DNA of 42,015 bases from Deltaproteobacteria bacterium (lineage in GTDB: Bacteria; Myxococcota_A; Polyangia; Nannocystales; Nannocystaceae), in the NCBI GenBank assembly GCA_022601155.1, contig JAHZJA010000434.1, forward strand, positions 1-42,015, written 5' to 3'. Positions 16,769 to 24,157 of this stretch are shown in pieces. A program made the position numbers and the translations under genes. The first letter of the stretch is position 1, and the number at the start of each line of letters is the position of its first letter. The notes beneath the pieces are model-generated. The model ran no database searches, was not told the DNA's origin, and was given only the letters and a program-made list of their open reading frames with translations.

Positions 16769-17158
16769 TCATCGCGGTTCTCCGGGAAGGCACGAACTAT
16801 AGGCTGCCTCTTCGGAGCCGCACGGTTCCTGCCCCTGTGGCGCGGTGTAGTGCAGCGCGTATTCGGGACACTCGTACTGCTGCATGCAGTCATACAGATC
16901 TTGCATGAGCACTGCGCATGTGCGCTCCCATACGACGTCGCCAATACACGCCTGATAGCAGCCCGCCTCGTCGTCAAAGCTGACGGTCCCTGCGTGCTCG
17001 AACGCGCACTCCATCATCCGGGAACAGCGGACTTCACACAACGGCTCGATCCGAAGGTCAGGTTCGATCTGCTCCTCGATCTGCCGCTCGTTGCAGTTGC
17101 AACTTGCGCTGAGCAGGAGCAGTGCGCTGACCGTGGAACGGAGAACTAGCATCTCCAT
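16769..17158 (-). CDS. Small Cys-rich lipoprotein
   Basis: About 129 residues. The signal peptide LRSTVSALLLLSASC carries a lipobox, followed by CNER. The mature part has about eight further cysteines in pairs (LCEVRC, CAFEH, CYQAC, CAVLM, CMQQYEC, C near the end), a pattern seen in many myxobacterial lipoproteins of unknown role. The ATG at 17158 or the one two codons later could be the start. It converges with the TLC-like gene. Confidence 0.8.
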   Translation of the reverse strand: MEMLVLRSTVSALLLLSASCNCNERQIEEQIEPDLRIEPLCEVRCSRMMECAFEHAGTVSFDDEAGCYQACIGDVVWERTCAVLMQDLYDCMQQYECPEYALHYTAPQGQEPCGSEEAAYSSCLPGEPR

Positions 17159-17258
17159 CAAATACCACCACGACCTCGGAGGACCGTGCGTTCTTCGTCG
17201 AGCAGCGGTTCATTCCGGTTGTTCATACGAGCCGAAGCTGCTGTCGCGACACGCTCGG

Positions 17259-18386
17259 CTACGAGCCTCGCTCGACGTCGACTGGACCTACGGCGACGTC
17301 AACAACTCGACGGGCGACAGTGTTGGAGCGTCGGACGGTGACCGTGGCGACCGGGGCCCGGAGGCTGTCAGGACCGATCGGAGGGATCACCGCCGCCGTT
17401 GGGCACCGCGAAACTCCCAGCTCGAAGGCGCCCACGGCCGCCTCGCAGCCCTCCCAGCAGATCCGGATGTTCTCCGGATCGGTCAGCAGGTCCTCGGGCG
17501 GGAGCCGGCCCGGGAAGCCGGTGTAGCCCTCGGGCCCGAAGAAGTCGCCAGGCCGGGCGCCAGGATCGGCGCAGGCGCGAATGATGCCGAGCGCTCCATC
17601 CTCGGCAGACTGCGCCTGGGACATCAGGCCGCTGTCCACGTCCATCCCGCCGGTGCTCGCGGAGTTCGTCTGGAGGCTGGTGGCCGCGAACCCGGGGTGG
17701 GCGAGCAGTGCCTTGACCGTGGTGATGCCCCGCTCGTCGAGCCGCTGCTGGAGGCCGTAGGTGAAGGTGCAGTTGGCGAGCTTGCTCTGATGATAGCGCT
17801 GCCACCTCGGTCCCCGGAGGGCGGCGTTGTCCTCGGGGCTGCCGTCACCCCCCAGATCGCCGCCGTTGCGACCGAAGTACATCGGGTCGTGGCCGGCACC
17901 CCGGCGCGCCAGCGAGCTCTGGTTGACCACACGGCCGTCGTCGCTCCGCCGCAGCAGGCCGAACAGCTCCTTGGTCAGCAAGAACGGCGCAATGCTGTTG
18001 GTCTGCATCTGCACGTCGTAGCCGTCCGCGGTCGCCTGGTCGGGCAGCGCCATGACCCCGGCGTTGTTGCACAGGGCGTCGAGCCGATCGTAGCGGCGCC
18101 CGATCTCCTGCGCCGCCGCCCGCACGCTAGCGAAGTTCTGCAGGTCACAGGTGATGGCCACAAATGTGCCGTCGGGGACCTCCGACTCCAGGCGCTGCCG
18201 CGCCGAGACCGATCGATCGCTGTCTCGGTTGAGCAGCAGCACGGTCGCCCCGAGCTTGGCCAGCTCTCGCGCGCAGACGTAGCCCGTGCCGCTGGTGGTG
18301 CCGGTGATGGCCACGACCCGCCCGCTCATGTCCTGGGTGTGGTCGGCGATCACGGTCTGCAGGTGCTTGGTCTCGATCTTCTGCAT
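17259..18386 (-). CDS. Short-chain dehydrogenase/reductase (SDR)
   Basis: Encodes 375 residues. The Rossmann fold starts at about residue 22 with the cofactor motif TGTTSGTG (28-35); ACDL-like CDLQNF at 80-85, NNAG at 107-110, the catalytic Ser in NQSSLARR and YHQSK (Tyr198, Lys202). It resembles the retinol-dehydrogenase/protochlorophyllide-reductase-like group, which commonly uses NADP(H). GGGAGGAC lies 8 nt before the ATG. The last 50 residues (after about 325) are Val/Arg/Pro-rich and unlike the family, so the frame may run past a lost stop or the tail may be real. Substrate unknown. Confidence 0.88.
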   Translation of the reverse strand: MQKIETKHLQTVIADHTQDMSGRVVAITGTTSGTGYVCARELAKLGATVLLLNRDSDRSVSARQRLESEVPDGTFVAITCDLQNFASVRAAAQEIGRRYDRLDALCNNAGVMALPDQATADGYDVQMQTNSIAPFLLTKELFGLLRRSDDGRVVNQSSLARRGAGHDPMYFGRNGGDLGGDGSPEDNAALRGPRWQRYHQSKLANCTFTYGLQQRLDERGITTVKALLAHPGFAATSLQTNSASTGGMDVDSGLMSQAQSAEDGALGIIRACADPGARPGDFFGPEGYTGFPGRLPPEDLLTDPENIRICWEGCEAAVGAFELGVSRCPTAAVIPPIGPDSLRAPVATVTVRRSNTVARRVVDVAVGPVDVERGS

Positions 18387-18600
18387 GGTGGTGTCCTCCC
18401 GGGCTCGACCTTCACCTATACCCTATACCAAGCGGGGCGAGGCGCCTGCCTCTTCCTCGCCGAAGTCTGCCCGATCCTGCCATCGGTACGCGCAAGGCTC
18501 CCCGGGTCGACAGCGAGCGCCTACCCTCGAAGGGCCACGGAAGCCAGAGCCATGAGCCTACCTACGTTCGCTCACCAAGAGAGTGGAGCTCCTCACCCGT

Positions 18601-18900
18601 GCTGCGGCCTGGCGTGGGATCTACAGGAGGAAGTCATGGGCCGAACGACGACCGCGGCTCTCGAGCAGGCTGCCAGATTCCTTGGTGGTGGGGTCGTGAA
18701 CTCGATGATCGAGGCATTCTGGAGGTCACTCCGGCACCAATGACTCTACCGGTATGACCTTGACTCTCTGGCGACAGTGCGGCGCACAGGTCGACTTTCT
18801 ACATCGCGGAGCGCAACACGATGATTGTCCCACGCCGCCTTCGATGGCCACACCCCGGACGAGGTCGACTTCGGCCGGCCTTCGGTGGCGTCCGAAATCC
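18601..18900 (+). pseudogene. Second degenerate integrase-type transposase fragment
   Basis: Reads LAWDLQEEVMGRTTTAALEQ, then after an internal deletion NSMIEAFWRSLRHQ, a stop in place of Trp, LYRYDLDSLATVRR, and after further frame changes HAAFDGHTPDEVDFG. It is homologous to the remnant at 1866-2345 (LAWQLSDEIMGQTT; NSMIAVFWKSLRH) and carries the C-terminal part missing there. The deletion removes about 60 residues of the catalytic core. Confidence 0.75.
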
Positions 18901-19021
18901 CGGCGCGCCGCATGACGGGTCCCGGTCATGCGTGGCATGTGTTCCATCCTCATCGGACCGACCGACTGCCCCCACAACGCCATAGGTCGCCGCGTGACCT
19001 CTCCGCGCACTTGCGACACGT

Positions 19022-19563
19022 CTACTGCCAAATGTCATGCCCCGCAGCAGGGCGGTGGACCGCGGCGTGGCGGGAGCGAGCGGGGGTGAGGGAAGCTGTG
19101 CGGGAGCGGGCGCGCGGGCCGGGCTCGCGGGGCGCGGGGGCGAGATCGACGGGCGCATCGATGACCGCGCGCGGACCCGCGACGGTCGCGTCGGCGGTCG
19201 GCGTGGTCAGGGCCACCATGCCCAGGGCGGAGATACCGATGGCAACGGTGAGGGCCAGGGCCTTGCCCTGCGCGGTGACGGAGGCGGCCGCGGTCGTGCC
19301 CGCGGTGGTCGTCACGGGAGCCGGTCCGACGAGCCTGGCGACCGATGCCACCCATCCACGCTGGAGCGCCCGCGGCGGGGGTGGCTGCTCGTGGGCCTGT
19401 CGAACGTGCACGGGCGACAGCGCGATGCCGTCGGCGTTGACCTGCGCGCAGGCACGTTCGAAGGCGGCCCGGGCCGCACGCAGTCGCGAGGAGGCGGTGT
19501 TCTGGTTGACGCCCACGTGCTCTGGACAACCCCCCGCGGTATGCCACTGTAGATCTCTCCCAC
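19022..19563 (-). pseudogene. ECF-type sigma factor C-terminal remnant with membrane tail
   Basis: On the minus strand EIYSGIP, then in another frame GVNQNTASSRLRAARAAFER, reconstruct sigma-70 region 4.2. A linker follows, then a hydrophobic helix LALTVAIGISALGMVALTTP, then a Pro/Ala-rich tail to a stop at 19022. Regions 2 to 4.1 are absent and one frameshift lies near 19530. A C-terminal membrane helix on an ECF sigma factor is unusual but known in several bacterial groups. The 3' end overlaps the short interspersed motif. Confidence 0.5.
19028..19055 (+). repeat. Short interspersed motif, copy 3
   Basis: ccaaatgtcatgccccgcag cagggcgg, compare 3569 and 10154. Confidence 0.5.
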
Positions 19564-19575
19564 GATCGACTCGCG

Positions 19576-20439
19576 ATGCCGACCCTCGTTGTGCCCACAG
19601 GAGTTCGTTCACCCGGATGGCGCAGTGACCTCGGGCTTCACTCCGCGCTCGGTTCGCTCGAGGAGCTTCCCGAGGGCTGGCGCTGTGAGCTTCCGAGCAT
19701 CCCCGACAACCCGTTCGGCAACATGCTCGTCTTGCGGGGGGCGCCGGGGGCCCGCACGCCGCAGGCCGTAGCCGCGTTGTTCGACGACCACTTCGGGGCG
19801 ACCGAGGTGACCCAGCTGTGCGTCGGCTGGGACGACCCGGGAGCCGATGCCAGCACCCTCGCTCCGTTCATCGCCCAAGGCTTTCAAGCGATCGACGATG
19901 TCGCCCTGGCGTTCGAGGGGGCCGAGCTCGACACGGGTCGCACGGCAACCGGCGGCGACGTGCGGCTCCGGAGGCTCGACCTGGGCATCGAGACTGCCCG
20001 TGTTCTCGCGTGCGAGCTGGCCGTCGATGCTCGGAGGGCCACCCCGTATGGGCCGGTTGCAGTCCGGCGAAGCGTGGCCTGGTCGCGTGCCGTGCTCGCG
20101 GTGGGGGACACGGCCGATGGCAAAGAGGGAGAGCCGACCGCAGGGTCCGAGATCGGTGGTTGGTACGGCGCCGAGGTCGACGGGCAGGTCGTCGCCACGC
20201 TGGGCATCGTGTCGGTGGGGGGACACGGCCGCCTGCAGTCGGTCGGGACCCACCCCAGTCACCGCAATCGCGGCATCGGCAGTGCACTGTTGGCGTGGGC
20301 GTGGCGCGACGCCGCTGCACGCTTGGACCTCGACCGGTTGTTGCTGATCACATCGCGAGATGGCGACGCAGAGCGGTTCTACCGACGGATGGGATTCCGA
20401 CGGACCGGCGGCAACCTCGGAGTGCTCCGCGCGGTGTGA
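19576..20439 (+). CDS. GNAT acetyltransferase, two-domain
   Basis: Encodes 287 residues. The C-terminal GNAT domain (about 125-287) has VVATLGIVSVGGHGRLQSVG, the acetyl-CoA motif HPSHRNRGIGSALL (226-239) and ERFYRRMGFRRTGG near the end. The N-terminal half may be a degenerate second GNAT fold, since it has ALFDDHFGATEV and APFIAQGFQAIDDVAL in the right order. Substrate unknown. A decayed copy lies at 23593-23935. The start is uncertain because no ribosome binding site is clear. Confidence 0.85.
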   Translation: MPTLVVPTGVRSPGWRSDLGLHSALGSLEELPEGWRCELPSIPDNPFGNMLVLRGAPGARTPQAVAALFDDHFGATEVTQLCVGWDDPGADASTLAPFIAQGFQAIDDVALAFEGAELDTGRTATGGDVRLRRLDLGIETARVLACELAVDARRATPYGPVAVRRSVAWSRAVLAVGDTADGKEGEPTAGSEIGGWYGAEVDGQVVATLGIVSVGGHGRLQSVGTHPSHRNRGIGSALLAWAWRDAAARLDLDRLLLITSRDGDAERFYRRMGFRRTGGNLGVLRAV

Positions 20440-20512
20440 GGCCGTCCGACTTCGCCTCCTGCAGGCCGGTTCTCCCTCGATGCCCCATGGGACCCTGGCG
20501 TGGTCGTCCTCG

Positions 20513-20536
20513 GTGACAGGGAGCGTCGCGGTCGAA
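20513..20536 (+). promoter_or_regulatory. Conserved upstream motif, copy 1
   Basis: gtgacagggagcgtcgcggt cgaa is repeated at 21534 and 21607. It is part of about 100 nt conserved ahead of both paralogues and ends about 60 nt before the start codon. Confidence 0.4.
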
Positions 20537-20595
20537 CGAGCTGCTGATCCCGCGGGTGTTGTGAGCTGGTCCAGGGCTTGCAGCATCACCGCGGG

Positions 20596-21321
20596 ATGAT
20601 GCTCCGTACCATGCTCGCCTTGACGGCATTCGCGGCCGTGACCGGCGTAGCGACCGTCACCTCTGCCGCCTTCACGTGGAGCCCGTACTTCTCCGAGGAG
20701 AGCCAACCCCCCCAGGAGTTCTGCACTTCCGTGGGTCAGGCCGTCGACGGAGTTCGATGCCAGGGTAGCTACTGCGACGACATTGGTATCCGCTGCAACG
20801 ACTTGCCGTTCGGAATGACGGCCGAGGGCCACAACTGGGAAGCGCTGATCACCGACGACCCCGATGCGGCAATTCCCCTCGGTACGATCGGAACCCACAG
20901 CTACATCGTCAGCGATGAGTACGGCCATGTCTGCGGCTTGGGCAGCGGAATTCTGACAGGTCTGCACTGTTCGGGCAGCTACTGCGACGACGTCACCCTC
21001 CAGTGCGCCACACCGACGATGGACTACCAGGGAGCCAAGGTGCCGGGCGAGCTGGTCAACTGTTTTTGGTCCAACTACTACTCGGAGGAAGATCCGTGGT
21101 TCGCGTACGGAGCCACCGCCAACCTGTGGATCTCGGGGATCGAGTGCTACGGCTCGTACTGTGACTCGAAGAAGTACCGGGTGTGCGAGCTCGCCAACCC
21201 GGCGAGCTGTGAGGACACGTGCGGCGCGCAGGCCTCCGCCGGCTGCTGGTGCGACTCGCAGTGCACCGAGCTGGGGGATTGCTGCGAGGATTACGTGTCT
21301 GCGTGCTCGACCCGCAATTGA
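20596..21321 (+). CDS. Secreted Cys-rich protein with somatomedin B-like domain (copy A)
   Basis: Encodes 241 residues from the first of two adjacent ATGs. A signal peptide (about 1-25, ending VTSAA) precedes three units that each hold C.GSYCDD or a variant and a final Cys (about 54-68, 124-137, 184-197). Residues 203-237 form a somatomedin B-like domain with eight Cys in the order C-x3-C-x7-C-x-C-x3-C-x5-CC-x6-C, very near the animal pattern. Secreted and disulfide-bonded, by inference. Somatomedin B domains in animals bind proteins such as PAI-1; no function is known for this bacterial form. The next gene is a close paralogue. Confidence 0.88.
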   Translation: MMLRTMLALTAFAAVTGVATVTSAAFTWSPYFSEESQPPQEFCTSVGQAVDGVRCQGSYCDDIGIRCNDLPFGMTAEGHNWEALITDDPDAAIPLGTIGTHSYIVSDEYGHVCGLGSGILTGLHCSGSYCDDVTLQCATPTMDYQGAKVPGELVNCFWSNYYSEEDPWFAYGATANLWISGIECYGSYCDSKKYRVCELANPASCEDTCGAQASAGCWCDSQCTELGDCCEDYVSACSTRN

Positions 21322-21533
21322 CCAACGCATGGTCGTGCAAACCGACGCGAGGCCCGGCTGAGGAGCGACGCGAACCCAGACGAACAGCGCTGCCGGCTTC
21401 GGCGGATGCGCAACGAAGGCCAGGAGCCTCTCGATCGGGCGGCCCACTGCCCCCGGCCTTCGCCTGCTCGCGCAGCACCGGCTCGGTGGGGTGCAGTCGG
21501 GGTGGTCGATGGGGTCTTCACGCGCTTGCCCTC

Positions 21534-21557
21534 GTGACCGGCAGCGTCGCGATCGAG
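21534..21557 (+). promoter_or_regulatory. Conserved upstream motif, copy 2
   Basis: gtgaccggcagcgtcgcgat cgag, about 70 nt before copy 3. Confidence 0.4.
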
Positions 21558-21606
21558 CGGCGGGGTGCGACCGGGTGGCCCATGGGACTGTCGTGTAACC
21601 GTCCCC

Positions 21607-21630
21607 GTGACAGGCGGCGTCGCGATCGAA
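21607..21630 (+). promoter_or_regulatory. Conserved upstream motif, copy 3
   Basis: gtgacaggcggcgtcgcgat cgaa, about 57 nt before the start of copy B, the same spacing as copy 1 has to copy A. Confidence 0.4.
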
Positions 21631-21687
21631 CAAGTGGCTGACCCCGCGGGCCCGTGCGCTGGTTCAGGGCTTGCAGCAGGACGTCGG

Positions 21688-22404
21688 ATGATGTTCCGTA
21701 CCATCCTCGCCTGCTCGGTATTCGCGGCCGTGGCCAGCGTTGCGACCGTCACCTCGGCCGCCTTCACATGGAGCCCGTACTTTTCCGAGGAGAGCCAACC
21801 ACCCCAGGAGTTCTGCTCTCCCACGGGCCAGGCCGTCGACGGTGTTCGATGCCAGGGTAGCTATTGTGACGACGTTGGCATCCGCTGCAACGACTTGCCG
21901 TTCGGAATGACGACCGAGGGGCACAACTGGGAAGCGCTGATCACCGACGGAGGCTATAACCCCGATTTCATCATCCATTCCGACCACATCGTCAGCGACG
22001 ACAACGGCCACGTCTGCGGCTTGGGCACCGGAATCCTGACGGGCCTACACTGCTCGGGCAGCTACTGCGACGACGTCACCCTCGAGTGCGCCACGCCGGT
22101 GTTGAACTACAACGGAACCAACGTACCGGGCGAGTTGGTCAGCTGCTTTTGGTCTGACGTCTACTCGGAAGAGGACCCGTGGTTCGCCTACGGAGCCACC
22201 GCCAACCGGTGGATCACGGGGATCAAGTGCTACGGCTCGTACTGCGACGCCAAGAGTTATCGGGTCTGCCAGCTCACCAACCCGGCGAGCTGCGAGGATA
22301 CCTGCGGCACGCAGGCCGCCGCCGGCTGCTGGTGCGACTCGCTGTGCACCGACAATGAAGATTGTTGCGACGACTTCGAATCGGCGTGTTCGACCCGCGT
22401 TTGA
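21688..22404 (+). CDS. Secreted Cys-rich protein with somatomedin B-like domain (copy B)
   Basis: Encodes 238 residues, very similar to the preceding gene over its whole length. The signal peptide (MMFRTILACSVFAAVASVAT...), the three GSYCD units and the eight-Cys somatomedin B-like C-terminus (SCEDTCGTQAAAGCWCDS onward) are all present. The clearest difference is a shorter stretch around residue 90 (GGYNPDFII against DDPDAAIPLGTIG). Frame and cysteines are conserved, so both copies appear functional. The 5' leader is also duplicated, so the pair may share regulation. Confidence 0.88.
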   Translation: MMFRTILACSVFAAVASVATVTSAAFTWSPYFSEESQPPQEFCSPTGQAVDGVRCQGSYCDDVGIRCNDLPFGMTTEGHNWEALITDGGYNPDFIIHSDHIVSDDNGHVCGLGTGILTGLHCSGSYCDDVTLECATPVLNYNGTNVPGELVSCFWSDVYSEEDPWFAYGATANRWITGIKCYGSYCDAKSYRVCQLTNPASCEDTCGTQAAAGCWCDSLCTDNEDCCDDFESACSTRV

Positions 22405-22708
22405 TCTTCGGCCTCGTCTGTCTCGCCCTGTTTGGTGGTCCTATCCGGACGGGGCAACCTGCCTGCGGCGAGCAAGTACAGCCCTGAACCTCTCCGAGCG
22501 AACGCTGCAATGGCGCGCGCCGCTCCACACGCGCATGAGCCCGCGGCCACATCGACGCAACCGGTGCACCCGATGTGGCTGTCGCGGCGACCAACGTGGT
22601 CGGCTATTGAGGGACCAGGTCGGTGATGATGTAAGGTCGACCGCGTCTCCCCCTCGGTTGTCGGATCTCCCCATGTACGACCACGAGCGTTGCCGCTGAG
22701 CGCGTCGT
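22405..22708. other. Convergent intergenic region
   Basis: About 300 nt between the converging stops of the somatomedin B-like gene and the small secreted protein. I see no gene, repeat or clear terminator. Confidence 0.4.
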
Positions 22709-23098
22709 TTAGGGGCACTGCGAGTGCGTACAGTGCAGATCTTCGAGAGACACCGAGTCGGCATCCAGGTGGCCGCCTTGCGGCCAAATGTAGCAAGTAA
22801 ACGAATCGCTGGAGGACGCCCCCAGGTCTTTGAGTTCAGATCCGGAGAACGTTGCGATGAGCGCGTAGGTGTCGATGTAGCTGAAATCCTCCACGCCAGC
22901 GAGGACTTGGACGCCTTCGAGCTGGCAGACATATCCAACGCTCCGATCGCTCAATGAGCCACCTGTGCTCTCGATACCAAAGACTATGCTATCGCCGTCG
23001 ATATAGAGATCGATAGTCTGGAAGTTTTCCACGTTCGCGAGCACGACATTGGGGGCGGTGAAGGCGAACAGAACAGTGACGGCGATAATCCGTTTCAT
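22709..23098 (-). CDS. Small secreted protein, unknown function
   Basis: Encodes 129 residues. AGGAG lies 6 nt before the ATG at 23098, and the N-terminus is a Sec signal peptide (MKRIIAVTVLFAFTAPNVVL-A). The mature part is rich in Asp, Ser and Val, with two stretches that look like beta strands (NFQTIDLYIDGDSIVFGIES; DFSYIDTYALIATFSG) and four Cys (YVCQLEG, FTCYIWPQ, two near the end). The gene is visibly less GC-rich than its neighbours, so recent transfer is possible. No family recognised. Confidence 0.75.
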   Translation of the reverse strand: MKRIIAVTVLFAFTAPNVVLANVENFQTIDLYIDGDSIVFGIESTGGSLSDRSVGYVCQLEGVQVLAGVEDFSYIDTYALIATFSGSELKDLGASSSDSFTCYIWPQGGHLDADSVSLEDLHCTHSQCP

Positions 23099-23592
23099 TT
23101 GGGCTCCTGTCTGCGGTGAAGCCTCCGCGGTCGAATCATGGTCGATCTCCCGAGGCCTCACCGGTTGTGGTTGGAGCTGTATCCTACGAGGGGCCGATTT
23201 ATTCAGCTCGATGCATTTTCTTTGAGTCGGACTTGCGGTCCGACGTGGTGACGTCGTCCGCTGAACCGGCCCTGCCTGCGATCCGACTGTCGACGCGCCC
23301 AATCACGGCGGAGTACGTTGGGCAACCACCACGGAGCTGTGGGTCAGGGCGCGCGTACCGAGCCCACCGAGGCCCCGCGCGGAAATCGAGCAGTGGTGCT
23401 CCGAGGCATCTGCGCGTTTTCGATCGCAGCTAGGGTGGGACTCGGGTCACCGGTAAGCCTCACGATCGTCGGGCCGCGACTCCATCGCCGTCTGGAGGAG
23501 CCGGAGAGCGGCCGACGTTGGCCGCCCGACCGATTGCACTCCGCCGTGGAGGGAGCGGTCGGTAGATATCTCTACTCTCAGGAGTATCAACT
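23099..23592. other. Upstream region of the small secreted protein gene
   Basis: No gene seen. The right part leads into the decayed acetyltransferase copy. Confidence 0.4.
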
Positions 23593-23935
23593 TGTCGCGT
23601 GCGAGCTGGCCATCGATGATCGGAGGGCCACCCCGTGTGGGCCGGTTACAGTGCGGCGGACCGTAGCCAGGTCGCGTGCCGTGGTCGCCCTGGGGGACGG
23701 CCGCTGGCAAAGAGGCAGAGCCGACTGCCTGCGGTCGGTCGGGGCCCAGCCCTGTCACCGCAATCGCGGCATCGGCAGTGCACTGGTGGCGTGGGCGTGG
23801 CGCGACGCCGCTGCGCGCTTCGACCTCGACCGGTTGTTGCTGGTCACATCGCGAGATGGCGACGCGGAGCGGTTCGACCGACGGAGGGGATTCCGACGGG
23901 CGGGCGGCAACCTCGGAGTGCTCCGCCCGGTGTGA
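23593..23935 (+). pseudogene. Decayed copy of the two-domain GNAT gene
   Basis: Matches the gene at 19576-20439 from ACELA onward (ACELAIDDRRATP.GPV against ACELAVDARRATPYGPV). It then has a small deletion and a deletion of about 85 nt that removes the strand before motif A, and ends HRNRGIGSALVAWAWRDAAA...GGNLGVLRPV. The N-terminal half is missing, and Tyr of FYRRMGF is Asp. Not functional. Confidence 0.8.
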
Positions 23936-24157
23936 GGCCGTTCGCGCCCCATCGAAGCCCACGATGCTCTCGACGACGCCGCAGCTGCACACTCAAAGCA
24001 GTCAGTCCGCGACCCAGTCACGGAAGGCCGCGGGGGCCCGGTGCGCTTCCACGTAGGCTTCGCAGGCCAGTGCGCGTTCACTCCCTCGGGACCCGCGGAA
24101 TCGAAGATTCGTCCCGGGTCGCTTCCCTCGCTCCACACCTCGTGCGACTTTCGGACC

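Larger units (their letters stand above)
21322..21687. other. Region between the tandem paralogues
   Basis: About 365 nt without a gene. It contains two copies of the conserved upstream motif and a tggcccatgggac segment also present at 20480. The duplication therefore includes the leader of the gene. Confidence 0.5.

Noticed and set aside
17091-18743. A 550-codon plus-strand open frame opposite the SDR gene
   Set aside because: Only its last part (18601-18740) has meaning, as a transposase remnant; the rest is a shadow of the dehydrogenase.
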